Source of the DNA: Cordilura impudica
Lineage: Eukaryota > Arthropoda > Insecta > Diptera > Scathophagidae
Assembly (NCBI GenBank): GCA_963682025.1
Contig: OY821519.1
Span: forward strand, 11,087,668 to 11,151,667
Reading direction: 5' to 3'
DNA: 64,000 nucleotides
Shown here: piece by piece, positions 1 through 10,545 of the stretch
Layout: the number at the start of each line of letters is the position of its first letter
How positions within the stretch are numbered: the stretch's first letter is position 1
Position numbers and translations under genes: made by a program
The notes under the pieces: model-generated
The model's input: the letters and a program-made list of their open reading frames with translations, nothing else
Databases searched by the model: none
Told to the model about the DNA's origin: nothing

Positions 1-340
1 CAAGAACAACATAGAAAATTATATTTTTTCAAGACGTTTTTTAGTTCTTCATTCAAATCTCGGGCCCTAAACGACCGATTTCGACGATTTTAAATAGCAA
101 ACTTCTCAGGATGTTTATGAACCATTTTTTATCTCAACGAGCATCCTAGCTGCCCGATTGATGCCGTCATCGTGATTTTCACAGACGGACAGACGGACAT
201 CGCTATATCAACTCCGGTTGTTATAAGGATCACAAATATATTTATTTTATGGGGTTCAAAAATTTTTTTCTAATTATTACAAACGGAATGACAAACTTAT
301 ATATACCCTCTGCACACTGGAGTGGAGGATATAAAAAAGG
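1..340 (+). repeat. 3' part of a GTCY-bearing Helentron-like repeat
   Basis: This stretch has the layout of DINE-1/mini-me type repeats: a diverged body, a short ACAGACGGACAGACGGACA tract near 180-200, then a terminal block ending in TATACCCTC...GAGGATATA at about 300-335, which can fold back on itself. Its body does not match the DINE-like copies elsewhere in the window, so it is another family. The left end lies outside the window. Confidence 0.5.
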
Positions 341-463
341 AAGTACCATATATGTAAGATAAACTTATATAATAAATTTAAGGTAAGAAGTTGTTTTATT
401 ATAAATTTTGTTTTTAAAATAATTTTAATTAAAAAAAATATAAACCAACAAATACCCATCAAA

Positions 464-2457
464 ATGGCGAAAATTTACCAGGACTGTTGGGAACATTTTA
501 AAAAAAGTGAAAGGAATAAAGATTTGGCAATATGTAAGATATGTCTTAAATCATTTTCACGCAAATATTCTGCGACTATTGGTCTGCGTAGGCATCTTGA
601 AAGTGTACATGAGTATAAAAGAGAAGAAAACAATGATGGTCAAAGCACCTCAAAAAATGCAAAAAGATACAGGTAAGGAGATAATTCGGTAACTGAAACT
701 TTCTTAAAACGAACAACTATGGGTGAATTAAAGTTAGCAGCTGTTGATGGAATATCTTTTCACAGAATTACTAAAAGTGAATTCATTAGAACATCTATCA
801 GTGGCAAAGGATTTAATTTACCACGAAACCCTACAAAAGTCATGCAATTAATGCTGAACTTTTATGTAGATATAAAACAACAGCTGATTAAAAAAATAAT
901 TAAACACAAAGATACTGGTAAAAAATTCAGTATATCCATTGATGAATGGAACAGCATGAAAAACAATTTAGGGATGGATCCTGTCGTTGGTAGTTGCCCT
1001 GCTGAAAAAGCATTGGAATTAGTAAAAGAAAAATTAAAATCGCTTAATATCATATTTAATGACGATATAGTAGCTACAATGGGTGATGGTGCTGCTGTAA
1101 TGCAGAAATTTGGAAGATTATCTTCTCAATTTCACCAACTTTGTTACAATCACGGGTTGCATTTGGCTGTTCTGAAATTATTTTATACCAAGAAGAGGCA
1201 TCCAGATAACTTTGCTGGTAATGAGGAACTGGAATCTGATAACGTGTCTGAAATAGAAGGTTTTGAAAATGAAAATAATAACTCTAATGATGATTCTGAT
1301 ATAGAAGTAGTGGAAGACGTTGATGTTTATTTGCAACCCCAAATCGAAAAAGCTATTAAATCTATTCGAAAAATCACAAAAAAGTTTAAAAGCTCCCCCG
1401 TTAAAAATGCTATATTACAAAACAAATAAGAAAATTATAGTCGGTCTAGACCGACTATATGATACCCTATACTATGCGTTTAGAAACCCTATCTCTTAGG
1501 CCCAACTAACTGGACATAGAAAATAAGCAAAAACCAAATTTGAGTGGGATTTTTATTAATTTTTTTGGCTGCAGATATGAAAAACTTCATACCGGATGTT
1601 ATATCTATATGGGGACTAGGCCCAAAAATGGACCGATCCTGACCATGTTTGGTAAGGTCTCTTGTATTTTGCAAAAATATATACAAACAAATTTTGAGAA
1701 GAATCAGTGCAATATTTTTGTTTTTGATAGATTTAAGTGAAGATCGGGAAGCAGCTCTATATGGGGCCTATGACTAAGAGTTGTCCCACAGAGATCATTT
1801 TTGGACTACTGATTAATGGATGTAATAAACACATACAAACCCAATTTGACTAAGATTTATATGATAATTTGTATCTTATGGCAATTTATGTTGATTTCAT
1901 AGGGGTCATTTGTATGGGGGCTAGGTCTGAACATGGACCGATTCTCACCAATTTCAATAGCGTTCATCGCATGGCAGATAAAAGCTTATATACCAAATTT
2001 CGTCAAAATATATTCATATTTGCGACCTGCAGTTTGATTACAAGCTTTACATGGACACACAGACGGACGGACGGACATTGTTAAATCAACTCAGAAAGTG
2101 ATTCGATCGGTATAATTAAAGATGGGTCTAGGTCAAATATTTTTGGTTGTTACAAACAGCAGCACAAAGTCATTATACCCAAACCACATAGTGGTATAGG
2201 GTATAAAAAGTTTAAAAGAATATGAAAGTCGGAATACTGACAAATTTCAATCATTAACAAAGGAATTTAAAATATTTGAAGCAAATGGGAAGAGAACCTC
2301 AAATTTGCAGAATCTTTTGGATGCACTTCTGACCATTAAACCAACTTCTACGCAAAATGAGCGAAATTTTTCTATTGCAACAGATTATGTGACCAAAAAA
2401 AGAACAAGGATGGATGCTCTGTGTTTCTTAAAACATTATTTTAAATCACAAAAATGA
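464..2457 (+). pseudogene. hAT transposase with BED finger, split by an insertion
   Basis: A decayed cut-and-paste transposase. The ATG at 464 opens a BED zinc finger: CKIC (about residues 24-27) is followed by HLESVH, a C-x2-C...H-x4-H pattern. A frameshift near 672 moves the frame. The core continues at about 719-1429 with DEWNSMKN, VATMGDGAAVMQKFG (region of a catalytic Asp) and CYNHGLHLAV, then an acidic linker. Relative to the second hAT (14198-16058), about 20 residues are missing after MKNN. Reading stops where a DINE-like element enters at about 1424. The gene resumes at about 2210 with ESRNTDKFQSL and ends in the hATC dimerization segment KPTSTQNERNFS...FLKHYFKSQK, stop at 2455-2457. 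Frameshift, deletion and insertion make it dead. Terminal repeats and a target duplication were not found. Confidence 0.88.
1424..2208 (+). mobile_element. DINE-1/mini-me-like (Helentron-type) element, copy 1
   Basis: Reference copy for a family seen at least seven times here. It starts (A)AGTAAGAAAATTATAG; most copies have a 24-bp palindrome at the 5' end (TATAGTCGGTCT plus its reverse complement). TACCCTATACCA-like sequence follows at about +35 and is mirrored at the 3' end by TGGTATAGGGTA, a subterminal inverted repeat. A GACGGACGGACGGAC tract lies about 150 bp before the 3' end. Palindromic 5' end, subterminal inverted repeats and (GTCY)n are known traits of DINE-1/HINE elements. Reading frames inside it are accidental. 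It interrupts the hAT gene between the catalytic core and the dimerization domain. Confidence 0.8.
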
Positions 2458-2471
2458 TTCAATTAATTATA

Positions 2472-2826
2472 TCTATAATATTAACAGGCTAGGCAATTTC
2501 TTGTGACCGATATTTTGTTCTACCGTTTTATCCCGATTTTGACCAAACGTATATTATTTGAAAGGTATTTCTTTTCAGCCGTTTTGCAGATTTACAGATT
2601 TTTTAAATTTTGTCCTTTATTTTGAGAAATTGCATTTAAAGTTGCTACTAACACATACATAAGATTAAATTTTTTAATGTGTTTGTAATAAAAATGAGTT
2701 TGTTTTTTTGTGTTGATTTGTGAATTGGCTATAATTGATTAGCAGCATGCCTTTAGGGTTTTTATTTAATGAAAAAAAAAATTTCCTAGAATTTGCACTC
2801 GAATTTCGAGTTCTGAAATCTGCAAG
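2472..2826 (+). mobile_element. Non-autonomous Helitron, copy a
   Basis: Member of the commonest family in the window (~350-380 bp). The 5' end is TCTATAATATTAACAGGCTAGG directly after an A. The 3' end has the short hairpin CTCGAATTTCGAG about a dozen bases before the terminus. Here the terminus is CAAG instead of CTAG. Canonical Helitron rules (5' TC, 3' hairpin then CTRR, insertion between A and T, no target duplication, no TIR) fit this and sister copies. No coding capacity. Inserted 15 bp after the hAT stop codon. Confidence 0.85.
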
Positions 2827-3780
2827 TTTTTATAAACCTTTTTATATATTTTTGTAAAACTTGAAGAATTTATTTTTACGTTACTATTTTTTATTTTGTT
2901 GTATAATAAAAATATGAATTTCAGTTTATGTTATAGAGTGCATTAGATTTTTATTTTAATAAGTTATTTTCTCAAGAAATCTCGAGAAAAAAAGTGTGTG
3001 TTTTCTTTTCTCGAGAAATTAAAAATGGTGAGAAATGTGAAACACTAAGTGCGATGTTACAATGGATTAAAAATTTTTGGGATACGTTTTCAAACAGAAA
3101 ACTTTATCTGTTTGGAGACTACACATTTAATAATAATTAAAATATAGTCATATATTTAGGGATTTCACTGTTAATGTTTCAATATAATATGACACTTGAG
3201 TACTTCAAATATTTGGTAGCTTATCAAATATGCAATATATATTTTCTTTTAATTTATTAATATCAAACAATACCAATTCCTATGAAATGTTTATCAGTCA
3301 ACCCATAAAATATATTCGTAGGATTTGCTGGCTGTCTGTTGCAATTACTAATGACGCCCACCATTTGGAACCTTTTTTTTTTTTGAATATTTTGCAAAAT
3401 TGTCTCAAAGTGTCTAACAGAGTGTCTAACAAAGTGGTTCATGTAGAAATGTTTGATGAATAAGTATTTCGTTCAGTAATACGTTTACAAAAACAAAAAG
3501 TTTCCTTCATTTTAAGGTTGTGTAAAATAAATTCAAAAATTATGCAATGCTCTTCGAAAAAAATTATTTTAATATATTCACTTGCAAAAGTGTGTAAGTG
3601 GAATTTGGAAACAATTAAATAAATTTATTATTGTTTGATTAAATGTTAATTGACTCTTTAAAATGTGTTTATATTGTGCAAATAGAGTTGCCAATCTACG
3701 TCAAGATATTATGACAAATTCAGTAACATGACTAAATGTCTTCTTGTGTATGAAGTGTGATACTCATGTCAACCTATATA
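2827..3780. other. AT-rich stretch, no feature recognised
   Basis: No coding similarity, terminal repeats or tandem array seen. TCTCGAGAAA motifs recur in both orientations around 2980-3020. The reading frame at 3230-3463 has no recognisable domain and fly-intergenic composition. Confidence 0.5.
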
Positions 3781-4845
3781 ATGTACATTAAGGTGGTTCG
3801 GTCGCCATAGAAAAAAAAAAGTCGAGCCAGTCACCCCCTAGGATTAAAGATTAGTTGAAGACGATTCGGAAAAATATTTTTTTCTAAAACATAAATAATA
3901 CGTTATTAGTTATTATTGATACGAAAAATTTTGGATATAATTACCTGGTATTTCAATTATTTCATGAGATGAATTTTGGTATTGCACCAATTGCTCATTC
4001 GTATAGAAATGGAGACATGGTGGCCCAGTTTATTTTTATAACATCCGTGTATGCATTGCAATCAAAGTTTATTTTATATTTTGGAACGTGGAACTCGCGA
4101 ATTTTGCAGGTGGGTCTTCCCGAGAAGTTCTTATTATTTCATATAAAAAATATTGGATGACTTGGAATTTTGTTGGTAATTTTGTTTTTCCGATATAACA
4201 CGCTTCGAAATGTATTTTGTTTTAATATTAAATTTTATTGATTATTTACTGTAATTAAATTTAGTGGAATATATGTATTTGAAAATGATAACCATAACGA
4301 ATTTAAATAAACCAATTTCAGAATGAAAAGAAAATATTTTTTGACATTTGATAAATGAACGACAAAATCGAATGTGAGCAAAATAGAATGTCACTTTGGA
4401 ATGTCAACGCATTTGTTTTTGCACTATTTTATGGTCCCTGTTCTGTAATATTATTTTTTAACCTCTGTAACTTTTTTGTTTATGAATAGTAGTGAATACT
4501 GTTAAAGCAAAAGCTCCATGAAAATAATGCGGCTTTACTTTCGTTTAAAAATAATTGCCATTAGGGTGGGTAGGAACTGAGATACTGAAAGTCGGAAAAG
4601 TTTTTGACGTCGGATTAAAAAATTATTAAAGAAAGAAATGTATCCACAATAAAACCATGCACAACGACATGCAACATGTTATGATAGGACCAAAAATGGC
4701 GCTGCAGTGAACAAAAAACTAAAAGGGCGGTATCCAGGGGCGTGGCAAAAAATAAAAAAATATTTTTCCGAATCGTCTTTAACTAATCTTTAATCCTAGG
4801 ATAAGACAAGCTCAACTTTTTTTCACGAACCACCTTAATGTACAT
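3781..4845. mobile_element. Non-autonomous DNA transposon with ~100-bp imperfect TIRs
   Basis: The left arm, from TAAGGTGGTTCGGTC at 3789, and the right arm, ending CGAACCACCTTA at 4837, are inverted copies for about 100 bp. They share AGATTAGTT(G/A)AAGACGATTCGGAAAAATATTTTT. Both sides carry ATGTACAT (3781-3788 and 4838-4845). It is either an 8-bp hAT-style target duplication that happens to be palindromic, or part of the TIR itself; with TTAA as the target, a piggyBac/Kolobok-type assignment would also be possible. The 1049-bp body has no transposase. Confidence 0.75.
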
Positions 4846-4848
4846 ACA

Positions 4849-5960
4849 GTGTTGGTCAGAACAAACGCAACCAAAATCATTATTGACCTTCTTTGTATAC
4901 TAGCAGATTCCAGCCCTCGAAATTCGAGCGCAAATTCCAGAAAATTTTATTTTTTCATTAAATAAAGACCCTAAAAGTATGTCAATCAATTATAGCCAAT
5001 TCACAAATCAACACAAAAAACAAACTCATTATTATTACAAACATATTAACAAATTTATTTAACACACACATAGCATTGTATAATTTTATGTATGTGTTAG
5101 TAGCAACATTAAATGCAATTTACTCAAAATAAAGAAAAAAATTAAAAAATCTGTAAATCTGGTGAACAGCTAAAAAGAAATACCTTTCATATAATATACG
5201 TTTGGTCAAAATCGGGATAAAATGGTAGAACAAAACATCGGTCACAAGAAATCGCTTAGCCTATTAATATTATAGATTTAAGCATGTCATTGTTGTTTCT
5301 CCAAAATCTTCTTTATAACACTACTCTTTATGACACTACAAATAAGAAGACAAAACTAAAATTGAAAACTAAAAGAACCGTTATATTTTTTTGCAAAAAA
5401 AAAAAAAACAAAATGGTACAATTTCAGTTGGACAAAACAAAAGCAACATTTAATATTATTCAATATTTAGTAAACAATCTGTTGTTCTTTATAACTTCGC
5501 GGCAAACTCCGTGGCATGCAGCGCTTCTTTTAAAGGTTGTTTAAAAGTGAAAGCCCGACCAGCTACTCGCCGCTTTAAAATGCCAAATAAGTTCTCAATA
5601 GCGTTCAAATCAGTTGATTGGGCCGGCCAATCAAGTGTTTGAACGCCATTTTCCGCAAGCCACTATTTTACATGTTTCGAAGTATGTTTCGGGTCGTTGT
5701 CGTGTTGAAATATCCAACGAAGCGGCATCTCCCACTCAGAGTGTGGCAACATAACATTAGCAAGAATGTCTCTATATTTAAATATATCCATTAATCCGTC
5801 GATTTCGTGGGAGGGTCCAATGCCAATACCAGAGAAGCATGCCCAAATCATAATTGATCCACCGCTATGCTTCGCAGTTTGCTTCCAGCAGCGTGGGTTT
5901 AAACGATCTACTTTCTTGCTAAATAATAGAGTTTTCCATTTCTCATGTATACATTTTTAA
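4849..5960 (-). pseudogene. Tc1-like transposase remnant with IR/DR terminal region
   Basis: Minus-strand reading from about 5960 gives the back half of a Tc1 transposase: NPRCWKQTAKHSGGSIMIWACFSG (spanning about 5906-5833), then WIFQHDNDPKHTSKHVK with a catalytic Asp, an in-frame stop at about 5663, then WLAENGVQTLDWPAQSTDLNAIENLF with the catalytic Glu. The spacing fits DD34E. The N-terminal half and one end are missing. At the other end, TACAGTGTTGGTCAGAACA begins at 4849. A second close copy of this motif in the same orientation (CAGTTGGACAAAACAAAAGC) lies at 5425, the inner/outer direct repeats of an IR/DR Tc1. A Helitron (4900-5276) separates the two motifs. Confidence 0.8.
4900..5276 (-). 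mobile_element. Non-autonomous Helitron, copy b
   Basis: Reverse-oriented copy. It starts CTAGCAGATTCCAGCCCTCG with the CTCGAAATTCGAG hairpin and ends CCTATTAATATTATAGA, flanked by A on the left and T on the right, as Helitron insertion requires. It lies inside the terminal region of the Tc1 remnant and is therefore younger. Confidence 0.88.
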
Positions 5961-6907
5961 TATATTTGTGCAAAATGAAGCCTACAAATATTGATATGCT
6001 AAGCATTTTAGCGAAATAGAATTGAAATTAATAAGTTGAACTTTTTGCCAAATATTTTTTAGTGAGCAGTGTTTTTTTGCTCGCCTGAAGCTTCAGAAAC
6101 CTGCTTTCAATGTTTGGCGACGAACAGTTCTTGAATTTATATTGAAATTTAAGTCATTTAAAATATTTTTTGATGATTTAAATTGATATTAGTTCTGTTC
6201 CCCAACGATGTTGAAGCATGTTCAAGTATGTTGAACATTAGTCGAGTGCGTTCCACCAGAAAAATGTCAAGCTAAAGAGAGAGACATTTGCAGTTTCTCA
6301 CCACAACTCACCATGTTTGAACAGCTTGAAGTTTGCTAGAACAAATTTGTGTAAGTAAGTTTCAACCATTTACGAAAAGTGTTGTTGTTTTCATTCGTTG
6401 TTTTGGTTTTTTGATTTTTGTCAAAAAGAATAAAATTTTGGTAAAAATAAATAAAATGGAAAAATTAGTTTTATATGAAAATTTATTGGGATCAAGCAGT
6501 GATTCATGGTTTTTTCTTCAAGTCGTTCCACCAGAAAAATAGAAAATGAGAGCGAAGAGCGTAAATATGAAATTACTCAATGCTTGAGTTTTGCTAGACT
6601 TTTAAAAGATATTGTTCTGGCGGAACAGACCTATTTTTGCACAATTTGTATAATGTGGCGTGGTGCTCCTCCCAAATGCAATGATTTTACAGATTTTGTT
6701 GTTTTATATTTTTTTTTTATAAGCCGAGATATTATACATTTATTATTATTATGATTTTTAGCTAGTTCTATTTTACTCTTTCCATTCAAAAAATCCTTAA
6801 TTATTTCCTATTTTAAGGTTTCGGAGCATTTATCACGAGTCATGACGATTTGATTTAAATATGATCAATTTCACAAAGCTAATAGCTGGCAGTCAACTTA
6901 AACTAAA
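5961..6907. other. No gene recognised
   Basis: Unassigned AT-rich sequence. CGTTCCACCAGAAAAAT occurs twice in direct orientation (near 6249 and 6525), and a partial inverted counterpart TTCTGGCGGAACAG lies near 6616, so a degenerate small transposon is possible. The open frames here carry no recognisable domain. Confidence 0.4.
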
Positions 6908-7895
6908 CTAGCAGATTCCAGCCCTCAAAATTCGAGCGCAAATTCTAGGAAATTTTTTCATTAAATAAAGACCCTAAAAGTATGTTAATCAATTATAGCC
7001 AATTTATAAATCAACACAAAAAACAAACTCACCCTGCAGGAAATGTCAATAGTGAAACAGTACTGACTCACTATTGACTTTGTCACCAGTACTACTGACC
7101 AACTATACCCCAGACAATGTAATTTTCTATAGACATTTAACATGTACGTGTCATTGCAAATCACTAGTGATATTGGTACTATTGATTAAGTAGTGACGAG
7201 GTAGTTCTCATGGGACCATATGTAGACATTGGAACCAGAGATTTACTAGTGACTAGGTAGTTCTCATTGGACCATATGTAGACATTGGAACCAGAGATTC
7301 TTGTACACCAGGGATGCTTCTACGAATTTGATTGTTCTTTCACTTTTCTTTTATAACTTCGTTTACTTTTAATGTTTTTTTCTTTGATTTATTATAAAAT
7401 ATATTTTTATTTACCTTTTATATTCAATTTTTCTATACCTTGTTTCAAAACTTTAGTTTTTCATCCAACCACGTGTTTTTCAAACAAAACTATAGAAATC
7501 AAGAAGAAGCAGAACTCCCAACTTCTCTATGAAAACATTTTTTGACAGATAAAGCAAAGTTTATAGTTTAGACGCTTAGTTGGCAATGTCAATAAAATAG
7601 TAGACAAAAGTGGTGACTAGGGGACACTTGACACCAGGCTTCCTGCAGGGCATTTTTATTACAAATACAGTAACAAATTCAATAAACACACGCATTGTAT
7701 AATTTTATGTATGTGTTAGTAGCAACTTTAAATGCAATTTACTCAAAATAAAGGAAAAAATTTAAAAATCTGTAAATCTACAAAACGGCTAAAAAGAAAT
7801 ACCTTTCAAATAATATACGTTTGGTCAAAATCGGGATAAAACGGTAGAACAAAACATCAGTCACAAGGAATCGCCTAGCCTATTAATATTATAGA
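6908..7895 (-). mobile_element. Non-autonomous Helitron, copy c, split by a MITE
   Basis: Left portion 6908-7031 (CTAGCAGATTCCAGCCCTC...ACAAACTCA) and right portion 7651-7895 (CATTTTTATTACAAA...ATTATAGA) join into a normal family member once the 7032-7650 insert is removed. Flanks are A on the left and T on the right. Confidence 0.85.
7032..7650. mobile_element. 619-bp MITE with CCCTGCAGGAA terminal inverted repeats
   Basis: Begins CCCTGCAGGAA and ends TTCCTGCAGGG, an exact 11-bp TIR. The empty site is known from the other Helitron copies (ACTCATTTTTATTAC), so the bases CA on each side are a 2-bp target duplication. A unit of roughly 57 bp (GAGGTAGTTCTCATGGGACC onward) is tandemly repeated at about 7187-7305. 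No coding capacity. Superfamily not assigned; a 2-bp CA duplication is unusual. Confidence 0.8.
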
Positions 7896-7933
7896 TAACA
7901 TGGCAACTCATTTTTGTTGTCAAATACGTACAC

Positions 7934-8718
7934 TAGGGTGGGTCGATTAGCAATCGATATTGTGTCATCGATTTTTCAATAGCTTTTGGCATGAGGAAAA
8001 AAGTTCCACTACGACATACCAAAAAAATCAATTTCGAGGCGTCCAAATTCAATTTTTTGACTTTTTTCAATTTTTATTTTTAAGGTTTTTTTAATAGGTA
8101 ATAAAAAAAATCGGCTGATTTAATTATTTTTGTTTAATATTACCTTTCCAAGGTGAAATTGTCCGCAAAAAACGTTGGCGATAGCAGTTTTTCAAAAAAA
8201 AATGTTTTTCTTGAGATTTTGGACGAGTTGTTGTCGAAAAATCTATATTTTTTATGCGTTAATTTTTAGAGGCTACACCCACTTTACCCCCTAATAATCT
8301 CCAGCACGTAAGGAGCTACAAAGACATCACGTACATCAAAAAGAAGTTTATGGTAACTGCTTTTACCGCGTTTTGGTAATATTAAACACGTTATTTTTGA
8401 AGATAATGCCACGTTTTCAAAAAAAAAAAAAAAAAAAAAAAAAAATTAAAAAAATACTAAAAAATCAATAGGTTCATAACGGGATAATGGATTTCGATTT
8501 TTGATAAAAGGCACCCAAGTAAGCTATCGCCAACGTTTTTAGCGTACCATTTCACCTTGGAAAGGTAATATTAAAAAAAAAAAATTAAATCAGCCGATTT
8601 TTTTTTTATTACCTACTAAAAAAAACCTTCAAAATAAAAGTTGAGAAAAAGTAAAAAAATTGAAAAATCGATGGCACAGTATCGACAAATTTTTGTCCTA
8701 ACAATTCGGCCCACCCTA
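7934..8718. mobile_element. Fold-back MITE (TAGGGTGG family) with long inverted repeats
   Basis: Ends TAGGGTGGGTCGATT and AATTCGGCCCACCCTA. Inverted similarity continues inward about 250 bp on each side, for example AGGTGAAATTG and CGTTGGCGATAGC against GCTATCGCCAACG and ATTTCACCTTGG. Flanks ACGTACAC (7926-7933) and ACCTACAT (8719-8726) match at 6 of 8 positions, consistent with an old 8-bp hAT-type target duplication. A poly(A) run sits at 8420-8446. No transposase. Confidence 0.75.
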
Positions 8719-8769
8719 ACCTACATACATATTTTGAATGGATTTTTTCACTTGTTCAATGCGAATGTA

Positions 8770-9060
8770 CAGCATGTGGTCTCAAGACCACCCGTAATGA
8801 CGGGTGAATAGAGAACAATCCAAATTTGAGGCTTTGGTACCACGGTTGCATATCCCACACTTTGAACTTAGTATCAGCGATGATATTGACAAATTTTTAA
8901 AATTTGTAGTAGCTCCAGTAGAGGAACGCATACTTATATTTTAAAATATACACTCATCAGCGAATGTGGAAAGAATACTTTCGTATCAAAATATTATTAA
9001 AACGATGGAACGGAATAGGGTGTATGTGCCACTAGTTTCTATCTAATACAAACAAAAGAC
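8770..9060 (+). pseudogene. hAT C-terminal remnant
   Basis: The plus strand reads VAPVEER near 8910, then SSANVERILSYQNIIKTMERNR near 8955-9015, which resembles the E-R-x-F-S segment of hATC dimerization domains. The rest is too decayed to place. It ends where a DINE-like element begins. Confidence 0.45.
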
Positions 9061-9651
9061 TTATTAAAACAAGTAGGAAATTATAGTCGGTCTAGACCCG
9101 ATACGATACCCTATACCATGGTTTGGAGACCCTATCTCTTCGGTCCAACTAATTGGATATAGAAAATAAGCATAAACCAAATTTGAGTGCCATTGTTATT
9201 AATTTTGGCTGCAGACTAGGCTGGGGACTAGGTCAAAAGAGGACCGATCCTGACCATATTTGGTAAAGTCACTTATGTTTTGGAAAAATAAATACAAACA
9301 AAATCTGTGCAATATTTTTGTTTTTGATAGATTTATGTGAAGATCGGGAAGCAGCTCTATATGGGGCCTATGACTAAGAATTGTCCTATAGGGATTATTT
9401 TTAGACTACTGATTAATGGAAATAATAAACACGTACAAACCCAAATTGACTGAGATCTATATGATAAGTTGGATTTAATGGCAATTTATGACGATTTCAC
9501 AAATCTTGTCTTTATAGGTTTTCGGGGTAGCTGCTTTTTAAACTGAATTTGAGATTTTGAGATCGCAGATTTGAATTTTCTAATTTTTTGGGGTTCCTGA
9601 CCTTTCATTTAGAGAAAAAGTACACAAATTATTAAAAATTACTAAGCAAAT

Positions 9652-9915
9652 TTATAACTGCACTTCTTCATCGTCTTCCTGATCGTCTACTTTATTGTCC
9701 TTTTCATCGTCTTCCTCATCGAAACAACCGGAAGCATCATCCTCATCGCGATAGTCATCATAACTAACATCATCATGTTCTAATTTTTGCAACAACTTTG
9801 TTTCCATAAATTTCAGTCTTTCATCCATCAATGTCGATGGGGAATTTTTCATAATGTCATATAGACATTGCTGGGAAAATTGCACACATTTTTGGACACA
9901 AAACGATTTTAACAT
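9652..9915 (-). CDS. Unrecognised 87-aa acidic open frame
   Basis: I do not recognise this frame. It starts MLKSFCVQKC and has a mixed N-terminal half (residues 1-48). The C-terminal half (about 49-87) is dominated by Asp and Glu (YDDYRDEDD, FDEEDDEKD, DQEDDEEV). No membrane segment or catalytic motif is visible. It lies inside the enlarged centre of a DINE-like element, next to tandem repeats. It could be a scrap of a captured or older gene, or chance; GAT/GAC/GAA-rich DNA easily stays open. Confidence 0.2.
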   Translation of the reverse strand: MLKSFCVQKCVQFSQQCLYDIMKNSPSTLMDERLKFMETKLLQKLEHDDVSYDDYRDEDDASGCFDEEDDEKDNKVDDQEDDEEVQL

Positions 9916-10210
9916 TTTATTTCAAAATACCAATTGTCTTAGGTATGTTTACTTGTTAAATCAGCTCCATAGTAAATTCAGATTAAATTTAAATGAATGA
10001 AACGAAATGAAATCGGAAAACAAAATGCTTCTTATAAAAAGTTTCAATAAAAATGTCATGTTAAACTTTTATGAAACTCTTTGTATGCTCAGTTAATTAG
10101 TTTTGGTTCATGAACAACATGTTGCAACAGGAAGCTACAATATGAAATACCAAAAATTCACAGTGACACAAATTTGGACCCAAGATATGATATCAGTTAG
10201 GTGTAAATGT

Positions 10211-10545
10211 GTCTGCCATTTCGATTTTCGAAATTTTGACTTCAGATTTGAGATCATTGACCCCGAAAACCCCTTAAGACAAAGTTTAGTGAAAATGCGC
10301 TTGGTTTTGAGAAAATAGGTCCACCATTTTGTGTCCGCCATTTCGATTTTTGAAATGTTGGCTTCAGATTTGAGATCAGCGACCCCGAAAACCCCTTAAG
10401 ACAAATTTTAGTATTTGCACTTAGTTAAAAAAAAAATGGTACGCCATTTTGTGTCCGCCATATTGATTTTTGAAATTTTGACTTCAGATTTGAAATCAGC
10501 GACCCCAAAAACTAAATAGTACACATATTTACGCGGAAGACCCAT
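10211..10545 (+). repeat. ~120-bp tandem repeat, three units
   Basis: Units begin GTCTGCCATTTCGATTTTCG (10211), GTCCGCCATTTCGATTTTTG (10333) and GTCCGCCATATTGATTTTTG (10453), spacings of 122 and 120 bp. Each includes GACTTCAGATTTGAGATCA or a close variant; the first two have ACCCCGAAAACCCCTTAAGA, the last breaks off after ACCCCAAAAAC. Confidence 0.85.

Noticed and set aside
1489..2084. Paired 60-120-codon frames recurring at 1489, 12044, 12873, 13147, 46242, 47887 and 63582
   Set aside because: They are the two strands of the DINE-like body; the recurrence reflects the repeat family, and copies carry differing lesions without codon-level conservation visible.
3230..3463. 77-codon frame
   Set aside because: No domain, unremarkable AT-rich sequence, no flanking gene structure.
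6180..6640. Possible small transposon between GTTCTGTTCC and GGAACAGACC
   Set aside because: Ends match poorly beyond about 9 bases, no target duplication, and internal repeats are direct rather than inverted.
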